Positions 16,546 to 25,357 of a stretch of DNA of 64,000 nucleotides are shown here, piece after piece. How positions within the stretch are numbered: the stretch's first letter is position 1; each line of letters begins with the position of its first letter. Below the pieces are notes generated by a model. The model was not told where the DNA came from, did no database searches, and was given only the letters and a program-made list of their open reading frames with translations. A program made the position numbers and the translations under genes. Source of the DNA: an uncultured Oscillospiraceae bacterium (GTDB lineage Bacteria > Bacillota > Clostridia > Oscillospirales > Oscillospiraceae); contig CANQVO010000005.1 of the NCBI GenBank assembly GCA_947627325.1, positions 98,876 through 162,875 on the forward strand, read 5' to 3'.

Positions 16546-18336
16546 ATGAGACGAAAGACCATCCTCTCCCGGCTGGGGGCGGCGGCGCTGGCCCTGGCCC
16601 TGCTCCTGCTCCCCGCCCAGGCTCTCACCGTGGACCAGGCCCGGGAACTGCTGGAGTCCTACTATGTGGACCCGGTGCCCCAGGAGGTGCTGGACCAGCC
16701 CACCATCCCCGCCATGCTGGAGGCCCTGGGCGACCCCTACACCAACTACCTGGACGCCCGGGAGTACCAGTACTTCCTGAGCACCATGGCCGACTACACC
16801 ATGGGAGGCATCGGCGTGATCACCACCCTGACCCCGGGGCCCCTGGACCAGGGGCTGGAGATCGACGAGGTGCTGGACGACTCCCCCGCCCAGGCCGCCG
16901 GGCTCCTGGTCGGGGACCTCATCGTGGCGGTGGACGGCACGGACCTGGCGGGCCTTGAGGCGGAGGAGGCCGCGGGGCTGCTGGCCGGGGAGGTGGGGAC
17001 CGACGTGGTCCTGACCTGTCTGCGCCAGAACTACCGCTACACCCGCACCCTCACCCGGGCGGTGATCACCATCCCCGCCACCGACGGCTATCTGCTGGAG
17101 GGGGACGTGGGCTACATCGCCTGCGACACCTGGGGCGAGGAGACCACGGGCCACTTCCGGGATCTCCTGGACCAGATGGGGGACCAGGCCAAGTGCTGGC
17201 TCATCGACCTGCGGGGCAACAGCGGCGGGCTCATCACCGCGGCGGTGGACTCCGCGGGGCTCTTCTGCGGCCAGGACGCCATGGCCTGCCTGCGCCAGCG
17301 GGGGGAGGGCCCGGGGGGGTATGACTACACCCTCTGCGTCGCGGAGGAGGACGACCCGGTGACCGACCGGCCGGTGGTCCTCCTGGTGGACGGGGAGACC
17401 GCCTCGGCCTCCGAGCTCTTCACCGCCATCCTCCGGGACTGCGGCCGGGCGGTGGTGGTGGGGGAGCGCACCTTCGGCAAGGGGGTGTCCCAGGCCGTGC
17501 TGGACCAGGCCGCCCTGCCCGACTACTTCCCCGACGGGGACTGCCTCTCCCTCACCTTCGCCCGGGTCTACTCCCCCATGGGCAACACCAACCACATCAT
17601 CGGCGTTCTCCCCCACCTCCCCGCCGATCCCCAGGAGGCGCCGGGCCTGGCCCTGGAGACCGCCCAGGCCCTGGCCCAGGCGGAGTATGACCTCTGGCCC
17701 GCCGTGGCCGACACCCTGATAGAGCGCTGCGCCGCCGGGGATCACGACCTCTCCGACCTGGACGGCCAGCCCTATGGCGACGCCATCGCCCACCTGGCCG
17801 CCTACGGCCTGGTCCAGGGCGAGGGGGACGGGGCCTTCCACCCGGAGGACACCCTGACCCGGGCGGAATTGGCCCAAATGCTGGCCAACATCCTGGACTA
17901 CGCCCCCCAGGCGGAGGGCGGGGTCTTTTCCGACGTGGACGCCGCCGCCTGGTACGCCCCGGCGGCGGAGGCCATGGCGGAGCTGGGCTTTCTGGACGGC
18001 GTGGGGGAGGGCCGCTTCGCCCCCGACCGGGTGCTGACCCGCCAGGAGCTGTTCACCGCCGTGGGCCGCCTGGCCCGCTGGCTCAACAACGACTTCAACT
18101 ACGTCGCCCTCACCCGGGAGGACTGGCAGACGGAACTCTACGCCCTGAAGGACTACGACGACTGGGCCAGGGAGCCGGTGTGGCTGTTGAGCCGGGGGCT
18201 GGAGGACGGCGAGGGGGGCTTTTTGAACGCCCTGTGGGACGACCCCGAGTTCATCGACCCCCGCGCCCCCGCCACCCGGGCGGAGGCCGCCCAGGTGCTG
18301 TACACCCTGCTGAGTATGCTGTGGATCCTCCCCTAG
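16546..18336 (+). CDS. S41-family carboxy-terminal processing protease with three SLH repeats
   Basis: 596-residue exported serine protease. It has a signal peptide (about 1-26), a PDZ domain (about 80-160), and an S41 catalytic core with Ser in TASASELFTA and Lys in GERTFGKGVSQ. Three S-layer-homology repeats follow, each with the G-x-F-x-P and TRAE-like core: one near residue 400, one near 460, one near 550. The SLH repeats should tether it to secondary wall polymers, making this a wall-anchored CtpA-like protease. It lies downstream of ppaC and ends at a strong terminator. Confidence 0.92.
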   Translation: MRRKTILSRLGAAALALALLLLPAQALTVDQARELLESYYVDPVPQEVLDQPTIPAMLEALGDPYTNYLDAREYQYFLSTMADYTMGGIGVITTLTPGPLDQGLEIDEVLDDSPAQAAGLLVGDLIVAVDGTDLAGLEAEEAAGLLAGEVGTDVVLTCLRQNYRYTRTLTRAVITIPATDGYLLEGDVGYIACDTWGEETTGHFRDLLDQMGDQAKCWLIDLRGNSGGLITAAVDSAGLFCGQDAMACLRQRGEGPGGYDYTLCVAEEDDPVTDRPVVLLVDGETASASELFTAILRDCGRAVVVGERTFGKGVSQAVLDQAALPDYFPDGDCLSLTFARVYSPMGNTNHIIGVLPHLPADPQEAPGLALETAQALAQAEYDLWPAVADTLIERCAAGDHDLSDLDGQPYGDAIAHLAAYGLVQGEGDGAFHPEDTLTRAELAQMLANILDYAPQAEGGVFSDVDAAAWYAPAAEAMAELGFLDGVGEGRFAPDRVLTRQELFTAVGRLARWLNNDFNYVALTREDWQTELYALKDYDDWAREPVWLLSRGLEDGEGGFLNALWDDPEFIDPRAPATRAEAAQVLYTLLSMLWILP

Positions 18337-18345
18337 GCGTGTTCC

Positions 18346-18382
18346 AAAAAGGCGCTGTCCCCGCCGGGACAGCGCCTTTTTT
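18346..18382 (+). terminator. Terminator
   Basis: AAAAAGGCGCTGTCCC stem, loop CGCC, then the complement and TTTTTT. Confidence 0.92.
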
Positions 18383-18424
18383 GCGGTTTTTTGGGCGCGA
18401 CCCCTTTTCATTTGGGGAAAAGAT

Positions 18425-18433
18425 TGGTATAAT
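18425..18433 (+). promoter_or_regulatory. Extended -10 promoter of the zapA-mre run
   Basis: TGGTATAAT, 37 bases before the zapA start; the -35 is weak (TTTTCA). Confidence 0.6.
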
Positions 18434-18470
18434 ATCGAATGGATCGCTCTATATAAAGGGGGACTGGAAG

Positions 18471-18785
18471 ATGAACCGTGTCACCGTCACCATCGCCGAG
18501 CGGCAATTCACCCTGCTGACCGACGCCGAGCCCGCCTTCACCCAGAAGGTGGCCCAGCACCTGGACGGCAAACTCACCGAGCTTTTGGCCGGCGACAGCA
18601 AGCTCTCTTTGCTGGACGCGTGCATCCTGGCGGCTCTGGACGCCACGGAGGAGTGCTTCAACGAGCAGGAGAGCTCGGAGAACCTGCGCCGACAACTGAA
18701 GGAGTATTTGGAGGAGTCCACCAAGCTGAAGCTGGAGCTGTCCGAGGCGCGGCGGGAGATCTTCGCCCTGAAGGGGAAGAAATAA
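18471..18785 (+). CDS. zapA: Cell division protein ZapA
   Basis: 104-residue FtsZ-ring-associated protein that bundles FtsZ filaments. It starts MNRVTVTIAERQFTLLTD, the usual ZapA head domain, and has a C-terminal coiled coil (about 62-100) for oligomerisation. The ATG has a GGGGGA region upstream and the gene is the first of a long co-directional cluster of division and elongation genes, which supports the call. Confidence 0.88.
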   Translation: MNRVTVTIAERQFTLLTDAEPAFTQKVAQHLDGKLTELLAGDSKLSLLDACILAALDATEECFNEQESSENLRRQLKEYLEESTKLKLELSEARREIFALKGKK

Positions 18786-18790
18786 GCCCC

Positions 18791-20827
18791 ATGCTGGAGC
18801 TTCTCGCCCCCGCCGGCTCCCCTGAGGCGGTCACCGCCGCCGTGCAGAACGGGGCGGACGCGGTCTACCTGGGCTGTGGCGACTTCAACGCCCGCCGCCG
18901 GGCCAAAAATTTCACCCCCGACGACCTGGCCCAGGCGGTGGCGTACTGCCACGTCCGGGGGCGCAAGGTCTACCTGACCCTCAACACCCTCCTCTCCGAC
19001 CGGGAGCTGCCCGCCGCCCTGGACCTGGCGGCGTTCGCCAACCGCATCGGCGTGGACGCGGTGCTGGTGCAGGACCTGGGGCTGGCGGACGCTCTGGCCC
19101 GCCGCTTCCCCGACCTGCCCCTCCACGGCTCCACCCAGATGACCGTCCACTCCCTGGACGGGGCCCGGTTCTGCGCCCAGCGGGGGCTTACCCGGGTGGT
19201 GCTGAGCCGGGAGCTCTCCCGGGAGGCCATCGCCCATATCTGCGCCGAGAGCCCCGTCGAGGTGGAGGTCTTTGTCCACGGGGCGCTTTGTATGTGCTAC
19301 TCCGGCCAGTGCTTCCTCTCGGCCATGCTGGGCGGGCGCAGCGGCAACCGGGGCCTGTGCGCCCAGCCCTGCCGCCTGCCCTATGACGGCGAACACCCCC
19401 TGTCCCTGAAGGACGCCTCCCTGGCCGGGCACCTCCGGGAGCTGGAGGAGATGGGGGTTGCCTGCGTCAAGATCGAGGGGCGGATGAAACGAGCGGAGTA
19501 CGTGGCCATCGTCACCCGGGTCTACGCCGCCGCCCTCCGGGAGGGCCGGGAGCCCACGGCGGAGGAGCTGCGGGCGCTGGAGAGCGCCTTCTCCCGCTCC
19601 GGCTTCACCCAGGGGTACTACCTGGACCAGAAGGGCCCCGCCATGTTCGGCGTGCGCGCCGAGGGGGATGCCCCCGACGACCTCTACGCCGCCGCCCGGG
19701 AGACCTACCGCCGGGAAAACCCCCAGGTGGGCGTCTCCCTGGCCGCCCAGATCCGCGCCGGTCAGGCCGCCACTTTGGAGGTCGACGACGGCCAGGGGCA
19801 CATCGCCCGGGCCGTGGGCCCCGCCCCGGAGGCCGCCCGGTCCCGCCCCGCCACCGACGAGGACGTGGAGGCCCAGCTGACCAAGACCGGCGGCACCCCC
19901 TATTTTGTCAAGCGCCTCTCCCTCACCCTGGACCCCGGCCTGGCCCTGCCCAAGTCGGCGCTGAACGCCCTGCGCCGGGAGGCGCTGGACGGCCTCACCG
20001 CCCAGCGGGCCCAGCCGCCCCGGCGGCGGGCGCTGTCGGCGGCGGACCCCGCCCCCGTCCCCGGGCCGGACGGGCCGCCGGAACTGATCTTCTCCCTGCG
20101 GCGGGCCGACCAACTCACCCCGGAGGTCTGGACCTTGCCCCACCGCTTTCTGGATCTGCCCGCCCAGGTCTTTGCCCAGTCGCCCCACGCCGTCCGCGCC
20201 GCCCGGGGGGCGGGGGCCCGGCTCCGGGTGGCCCTGCCCCGGATCTGCTGGGACCGGGAGCGGCCCCGGCTGATGGAGCACCTGGCCGCCGCCGCCGACC
20301 TGGGGGCGGAGGCCGCCCTGGTCCCCACCTGGGACCTCCTGGCGGCGGCCCGGTCCTTCCCCTTCGCCCTCTACGGGGACTTCGGCCTGGGGGCGTACAA
20401 CTCCGCCACCCTGGCGGCCATGGCCGACCTGGGCTTTGCCGGGGCCACCGCCTCCTTTGAGCTGAAGCTGCCCATGATCCGGGATCTGTCCAAGCCCCTG
20501 GCCCTGGAGGCCATCGTCTATGGCCGCCTGCCCCTGATGATGCTGGAGCAGGCCCCCGGCGGGAGGGCCCGGGACAGCCTCACCGACCGCCGGAACGTCA
20601 CCTTTCCCCTGCTCCCCGCCTTTGGCGGACGGTGGGAGCTTTTGAACAGCCAGGTGCTGTACCTGGCCGACAAGGCCCAGTGGAAGACCCTGGGCCTGAC
20701 CGCCGCCCGGCTCCTGTTCACCGACGAGGCCCCGGGGCGCTGTGCCGCCGTGGCCCGGGAGTACCTGGCGGGCGGCCAACCTCCCAAGCAGTTTACCCGG
20801 GGGCTCTACTTCCGGGACGTGGAATAA
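18791..20827 (+). CDS. U32-family peptidase with C-terminal DUF3656
   Basis: 678 residues. The N-terminal U32 domain starts LELLAPAGSPEAVTAAVQNGADAVYLG and includes the signature EVEVFVHGALCMCYSGQCFLS, with the iron-sulfur-type cysteines of this group, plus RGLCAQPCR. The long C-terminal part matches the DUF3656 type. E. coli RlhA in the same family is required for hydroxylation of a 23S rRNA cytidine, so an RNA-modification role is likelier than proteolysis. ATG lies 3 bases after the zapA stop; translational coupling is likely. Confidence 0.92.
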   Translation: MLELLAPAGSPEAVTAAVQNGADAVYLGCGDFNARRRAKNFTPDDLAQAVAYCHVRGRKVYLTLNTLLSDRELPAALDLAAFANRIGVDAVLVQDLGLADALARRFPDLPLHGSTQMTVHSLDGARFCAQRGLTRVVLSRELSREAIAHICAESPVEVEVFVHGALCMCYSGQCFLSAMLGGRSGNRGLCAQPCRLPYDGEHPLSLKDASLAGHLRELEEMGVACVKIEGRMKRAEYVAIVTRVYAAALREGREPTAEELRALESAFSRSGFTQGYYLDQKGPAMFGVRAEGDAPDDLYAAARETYRRENPQVGVSLAAQIRAGQAATLEVDDGQGHIARAVGPAPEAARSRPATDEDVEAQLTKTGGTPYFVKRLSLTLDPGLALPKSALNALRREALDGLTAQRAQPPRRRALSAADPAPVPGPDGPPELIFSLRRADQLTPEVWTLPHRFLDLPAQVFAQSPHAVRAARGAGARLRVALPRICWDRERPRLMEHLAAAADLGAEAALVPTWDLLAAARSFPFALYGDFGLGAYNSATLAAMADLGFAGATASFELKLPMIRDLSKPLALEAIVYGRLPLMMLEQAPGGRARDSLTDRRNVTFPLLPAFGGRWELLNSQVLYLADKAQWKTLGLTAARLLFTDEAPGRCAAVAREYLAGGQPPKQFTRGLYFRDVE

Positions 20828-20843
20828 AAAGGAGCGATGCCCC

Positions 20844-21296
20844 ATGTTGGACCGTCCCATCGACCTCTCGGTCAAGCGCCTCTCCCCGCAAGCCGTCCTC
20901 CCCCAGTACGCCACCGAGGGCGCGGCGGGGATGGACCTTCACGCCTGCCTGGACGCGCCGGTGACCATCGCCCCGGGCCAGCGGGTGCGGATCCCCACCG
21001 GCCTTGCCATCGCCCTGCCCGACGCCGGGTACGCCGCCTTTCTCTTTCCCCGCTCGGGGCTGGGGGTGAAGGCGGGGATCACCCTGCCCAACTGCGTGGG
21101 CGTGGTGGACAGCGACTACCGGGGGGAGGTCATCGTTGGCCTGGTGAACCTCTCCGACGCGCCCTACACCGTCCAGCCCGGGGACCGGATCGCCCAGATG
21201 GTCCTTCTGCCCGTGGCCCGGGCCAACGTCCGGGAGGTGGACCGGCTGGACCACACCCAGCGGGGGGCCGGGGGCTTCGGCTCCACGGGAAAGTGA
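20844..21296 (+). CDS. dut: dUTP diphosphatase
   Basis: 150-residue trimeric dUTPase converting dUTP to dUMP and pyrophosphate, keeping uracil out of DNA. The five motifs are present in order: AGMDLHA (1), PRSGLGVK (2), GVVDSDYRGEV with the base-stacking Tyr (3), PGDRIAQMV (4) and the Gly-rich tail RGAGGFGSTG (5). AAAGGAG is 9 bases before ATG. It is in the maf-mre cluster, next to another nucleotide-cleaning enzyme. Confidence 0.96.
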   Translation: MLDRPIDLSVKRLSPQAVLPQYATEGAAGMDLHACLDAPVTIAPGQRVRIPTGLAIALPDAGYAAFLFPRSGLGVKAGITLPNCVGVVDSDYRGEVIVGLVNLSDAPYTVQPGDRIAQMVLLPVARANVREVDRLDHTQRGAGGFGSTGK

Positions 21297-21303
21297 GGGG
21301 GCC

Positions 21304-21891
21304 ATGGACATCGTCTTGGCAAGCGCCTCCCCCCGCCGCCGGGATCTGCTGACCCAAATGGGCCTCTCCTTCCGGGTGGTGGTCTCCCACGCCGACGAGG
21401 CCGTGGACCCGGCCCTGCCCCCCCAGGAGCAGGTGCGCCTCATCTCCCGGCGTAAGGCGGAGGCGGCGGCCCGGCAGGTGGGCCCGGAGGCCCTCATCCT
21501 GGCCGCGGACACCATCGTGGCGCTGGACGGCGCCGTTTTGGGCAAGCCCCACAGCCCCCGGGAGGCGGCGGAAATGCTCCACCGCCTGTCCGGCAAGACC
21601 CACACCGTCCACACCGGCTTCACCCTCCGCCAGGGGGCGCGCGTCCACACCGGCGGCGAGGCCACCCAGGTGACCTTCCGGCCCCTGACGGAGGGGGAGA
21701 TCGCCGCCTACGTCGCCACCGGCGAGCCCATGGACAAGGCCGGGGCCTACGGCATCCAGGGCCTGGGCGGTCTGCTGGTGGAGGGCATCCGGGGGGACTA
21801 TTTCAACGTCATGGGCCTGCCGGTGTGCCGGGTGGGCCTGGCCCTGGGGAAATTCGGCGTACAGCCGCTGGGAGGGGGAGAGAGCCGTTGA
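21304..21891 (+). CDS. maf: Maf-family nucleotide pyrophosphatase
   Basis: 195 residues. Hydrolyses non-canonical or pyrimidine nucleoside triphosphates to monophosphates. The signature LASASPRRRDLL is at the N-terminus, with AADTIVALDGAVLGKP and YGIQGLGGLLVEGIRGDYFNVMGLP in canonical positions. It starts 8 bases after dut and its stop overlaps the mreC TTG start. The maf-mreC-mreD order is common in Gram-positive genomes. Confidence 0.95.
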   Translation: MDIVLASASPRRRDLLTQMGLSFRVVVSHADEAVDPALPPQEQVRLISRRKAEAAARQVGPEALILAADTIVALDGAVLGKPHSPREAAEMLHRLSGKTHTVHTGFTLRQGARVHTGGEATQVTFRPLTEGEIAAYVATGEPMDKAGAYGIQGLGGLLVEGIRGDYFNVMGLPVCRVGLALGKFGVQPLGGGESR

Positions 21892-22736
21892 AAAAGCTGT
21901 TCAACTCCAGCGGCGGGCTGGTGCTCCTCATCGCCCTGCTCCTGGCCGCCATTACCCTGGCCGTCTCCCTGTTCTTCTCCGGGGCGGACCCGCTGGCAAA
22001 CCTGTGGGGGGTGGTGACCACCCCCTTCCGCTCCGCGGGCGCGGCGGTGTCGGGCTGGGCGGAGCGGGCCTTTGCCGACCGCTACCGGGAGGAGGTCCTC
22101 CAGGAGGAGGTGGAACGGCTCCGCCAGGAGCTGTCGGATGCCGAGGAGAAAGTGCGGGAGGCGGAGGACGCCATCGCCGAGAACGAGCGCCTGCGGGAGC
22201 TTCTGGACCTGCGGCAAAAGCGCCGGGACCTGAGCGATTTTGAGAGCGTCACCGTCACCGCCCGGACATTGTCCAACTGGGCCTCCACCCTCACCGTCAG
22301 CAAGGGCAGCAACTACGGCCTGGCGGAAAAACAATGCGTCATCGACGCCTACGGCAACCTGGTGGGGGTGGTCAGCGAGGTGGGCTACAACTGGGCCACT
22401 GTCCTCACTGTGGCGGACACGGACATCGACATGGGGGGCAAGGTCTCCCGCCCCGGCGGGCAGATCGCCGCGGTGCTGGAGGGGGACTTCACCCTCATGG
22501 CCCAGGGGCGGCTGAAGCTCTCCTTCCTCCCCGAGGACGCCCAGCTCAGCGCCGGGGACCTGGTGCTCACCTCCGGCCGGGGCGGGGTCTACCCCCCCGA
22601 TCTGGTGGTGGGCACGGTGGAGTCGGTCCACAGCGACGCGTCCAACATGACCCGCTACGCCGTGGTGGCTCCCAAGGCCGACCTGGACGCCGTCAGCCAG
22701 GTCTTCGTCATCAAATCCTTTGACATCGTGGAGTAA
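21888..22736 (+). CDS. mreC: Rod-shape-determining protein MreC
   Basis: 282 residues, part of the elongasome that guides lateral wall synthesis. One membrane segment (about 8-30), a coiled coil (about 62-100), then the beta-barrel extracellular domain with the family patterns GLAEKQCVIDAYGNLVG and GDLVLTSGRGGVYPPDLVVGTV. TTG at 21888 was chosen because GGAGGGGGA precedes it and the membrane segment starts directly after; it overlaps the maf stop. mreB is not in the window. Confidence 0.94.
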   Translation: MKKLFNSSGGLVLLIALLLAAITLAVSLFFSGADPLANLWGVVTTPFRSAGAAVSGWAERAFADRYREEVLQEEVERLRQELSDAEEKVREAEDAIAENERLRELLDLRQKRRDLSDFESVTVTARTLSNWASTLTVSKGSNYGLAEKQCVIDAYGNLVGVVSEVGYNWATVLTVADTDIDMGGKVSRPGGQIAAVLEGDFTLMAQGRLKLSFLPEDAQLSAGDLVLTSGRGGVYPPDLVVGTVESVHSDASNMTRYAVVAPKADLDAVSQVFVIKSFDIVE

Positions 22737-22740
22737 CGCT

Positions 22741-23265
22741 ATGACCACACAGGAGCAAGTCCGCAAATGGCTCTGCTACGCCCTGGGGGTGCTCCCCATC
22801 TGGCTGGCGGAGACCCAGGTCCTCAACCGCGTCCCCCTCTTTGGGGTCATCCCGGTACTGCTGCCTCTGGCGGCGGTGGCGGCGGCCCTGTGGGAGGGGG
22901 CCAGGCGCGGCGCGGTCTTCGGGCTGTGCGTGGGCCTCGTGGCCGACGCCACCTACCCCGGCGTGCCCGGGGGCATGACCCTGGGGCTGTGCGCCCTGGG
23001 CTTCCTCACCGGGGCCATGAGCCAGTACGGCGTGCGGCAGACCTACGTGGGCTATCTGCTGTGCGCCGGGGCAAGCATGGGCCTTTTGGAGCTGGCCCGG
23101 GTGGTGTGGGCCATGTTCACCCACCTGGGGACCCTGGGGGACGTGGTCCTGGTGGCGGGGAAGGAGGGGCTTTGGAGCCTCTGCTTCACCCCGCTGATCT
23201 ACCTGCTGTTCAAGGGGATCTGTCTGCGGGTGAACGCCCAGCAGGGCGGCGGCGCCTATGGATAA
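22741..23265 (+). CDS. mreD: Rod-shape-determining membrane protein MreD
   Basis: 174 residues with about five hydrophobic segments and short loops, the expected size for MreD. It starts 4 bases after the mreC stop and overlaps the PBP2 gene by 8 bases. Sequence conservation in MreD is low, so the call rests on position, size and topology, plus the pattern FGLCVGLVADATYPGVPGG. Confidence 0.9.
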   Translation: MTTQEQVRKWLCYALGVLPIWLAETQVLNRVPLFGVIPVLLPLAAVAAALWEGARRGAVFGLCVGLVADATYPGVPGGMTLGLCALGFLTGAMSQYGVRQTYVGYLLCAGASMGLLELARVVWAMFTHLGTLGDVVLVAGKEGLWSLCFTPLIYLLFKGICLRVNAQQGGGAYG

Positions 23266-25285
23266 GCGCAGAGAGTTGGCGCGGCTGGCGGTGCTGGGGG
23301 CCCTGCTGGCGGTGGTGCTGGTGAGCTTTTTCTACCTGCTCTACGATCTCCAGGTCAACCGCCGGGAGGAGTTCCAGGCCCGGATGGTCAAGGCGGTGGG
23401 CCGCACCGAGACCGTCCCCGCCGCCCGGGGGGAGATCACCGACCGCTACGGCCGGCCCCTGGTGACCAACCGGGTGATCTACCAGGTGACCCTGAACACC
23501 TCCCTCATGGGGGAGCGGCGGGACGAGATCCTGCTGGAGCTCATGGACCTGGCCACTCAGGAGGGCATCACCTGGCCGGATAACCTACCCCTGCGCCGCC
23601 AGGCCCCCTACACCCTGGACCGCGCCCGGCTGGGGGAGACGGCCCTGAAAAACTACGACGCCCTGGCCGAGAAGCTGGGCTGGACGGCCACGGGGGGCGC
23701 GGAGCTCCTGGCCCAACTGCGCCAGACCTACCACCTCTCCGACCAGCTCACCGCCGCCCAGGTCCGGGACCTGGGGGGCGTGCTCTACGAGCTGTCCCTC
23801 CGGGAGCAGGAGATCACCTGGGAGGCGTATGTCTTCGCCAAGGACGTGGACATCGACTTCATCTCCGCCGTCCGGGAGCGGGGCCTCAGCGGCGTCACCG
23901 CCGAGCCGGTCACCGCCCGGAAGTACAACACCACCTACGCCGCCCACATCCTGGGCCACACCGGGGACATCCTCCGGGAGACCTGGCCCACCTATAAGGA
24001 GCAGGGCTACGCCATGAACGCCAAGGTGGGCATCGACGGGGTGGAGAAGGCCTTCGAATCCCTCCTCCGGGGCCAGTCCGGCACCCAGCTGGTGGAGCGC
24101 AACGCCAACGGCAAGGCGGTGTCCCAGACCTGGGTGCGGGAGCCCCAGCCGGGCAAGGACGTGGCCCTGACCATCGACCTGCCCCTCCAGCAGAAGGTGG
24201 AGGACGTGCTGGCCGAGACTCTGCCCGGCCTGGGCGAGGACGTGGAGGGCGGCGCGGCGGCCATGCTGGACGTGAACACCGGGGCGGTGCTGGCCCTGGC
24301 CTCCTACCCCACCTACGACCTGTCCGTCTACCAGGACTCCGCCCGCTACCAGGAGCTGTTGAGCGACCCCCTGCGGCCCCTGAACGACCGGGCCACCTCC
24401 GGGCTCTATCCCCCCGGCTCCACCTTTAAGCCGGTGGTGGCCGCCGGGGCGCTGGAGGAGGGGATCATCACCCCCTCCACCCTCATCCGGGACACGGGGC
24501 GGTACACCTACTACAAAAGCCCCCAGCCCCAGTGCTGGATCTACCGCCAGTACGGCTCCACCCACGGCAACGTGAACGTCACCAAAGCCATCGAGGTCTC
24601 CTGCAACGTCTTCTTCTACGACGTGGGCCGCCGCCTGGGCATCCAGAAGATCGACGAGTACGCCGCCCGCTTCGGCCTGGGCCAGGCCACCGGCATCGAG
24701 CTGCCCGAGAACACCGGGGTGGTGGCCGGGCCGGAGTACACCGAAAAGGTCCTGGGCCAGACCTGGTACGACGGCTCCACCCTCTCCGCCGCCATCGGCC
24801 AGGAGAACAACCAGTTCACCCCCCTCCAGCTTGCCAACTACACCGCCACCCTGGCCAACGGCGGCACCCGCTACGCCGTCCACCTGCTCCAGAGCGTCAA
24901 GACCCCCGGCTCCAGCGACCCCGCCGAGGAGTACCAGCCCCGGGTGGTGGACCGGCTGGACCTGGACCCCGCCAGCCTCTCCGCCGTGACCCGGGGGATG
25001 CTGGACCTGACCACTACCGGCTCTCTGAGCCGGCACTTCCAGAACCTGCCCTTCCAGGTGGCGGCCAAGACCGGCTCGGCCCAGGTGTCCGCGCAGACCG
25101 ACTCCAACGCCGTGTTCGTCTGCTTCGCCCCCTACGACGACCCCCAGGTGGCCCTGGCCCTGGTGGTGGAAAAGGGCGGCAGCGGCTCTGGCCTGGCCGC
25201 CATGGCCGCGGACATTCTGGACTTCTACTTCAGCGCCCAGAGCGGCTTTTCCACCACGGTGGAGGAAAATGTCCTATTGCGCTGA
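23258..25285 (+). CDS. Penicillin-binding protein 2 (elongasome D,D-transpeptidase)
   Basis: 675-residue class B PBP that crosslinks peptidoglycan during elongation. It has a membrane anchor (about 8-30), a dimerisation region starting AARGEITDRYGRPLVTN, and a transpeptidase domain with STFK (Ser388, Lys391 in YPPGSTFKPV), SCN in VSCNVFFYDV and KTGSA in AAKTGSAQVS. Directly coupled to mreD, the standard arrangement for PBP2/MrdA. No PASTA domains are present. Confidence 0.95.
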   Translation: MDKRRELARLAVLGALLAVVLVSFFYLLYDLQVNRREEFQARMVKAVGRTETVPAARGEITDRYGRPLVTNRVIYQVTLNTSLMGERRDEILLELMDLATQEGITWPDNLPLRRQAPYTLDRARLGETALKNYDALAEKLGWTATGGAELLAQLRQTYHLSDQLTAAQVRDLGGVLYELSLREQEITWEAYVFAKDVDIDFISAVRERGLSGVTAEPVTARKYNTTYAAHILGHTGDILRETWPTYKEQGYAMNAKVGIDGVEKAFESLLRGQSGTQLVERNANGKAVSQTWVREPQPGKDVALTIDLPLQQKVEDVLAETLPGLGEDVEGGAAAMLDVNTGAVLALASYPTYDLSVYQDSARYQELLSDPLRPLNDRATSGLYPPGSTFKPVVAAGALEEGIITPSTLIRDTGRYTYYKSPQPQCWIYRQYGSTHGNVNVTKAIEVSCNVFFYDVGRRLGIQKIDEYAARFGLGQATGIELPENTGVVAGPEYTEKVLGQTWYDGSTLSAAIGQENNQFTPLQLANYTATLANGGTRYAVHLLQSVKTPGSSDPAEEYQPRVVDRLDLDPASLSAVTRGMLDLTTTGSLSRHFQNLPFQVAAKTGSAQVSAQTDSNAVFVCFAPYDDPQVALALVVEKGGSGSGLAAMAADILDFYFSAQSGFSTTVEENVLLR

Positions 25286-25357
25286 CCGCCGGGGCTGTGA
25301 TAAAATATCCGGGCGCGCGGCATAAGATAGTATATAAAAAACCTTGAGGTGATCCGA

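Noticed and set aside
14953..18411. 1152-codon open frame antisense to ppaC and the S41 protease
   Set aside because: His/Gly/Val-rich composition is the complement of GC-rich real genes on the plus strand; no domain or ribosome site.
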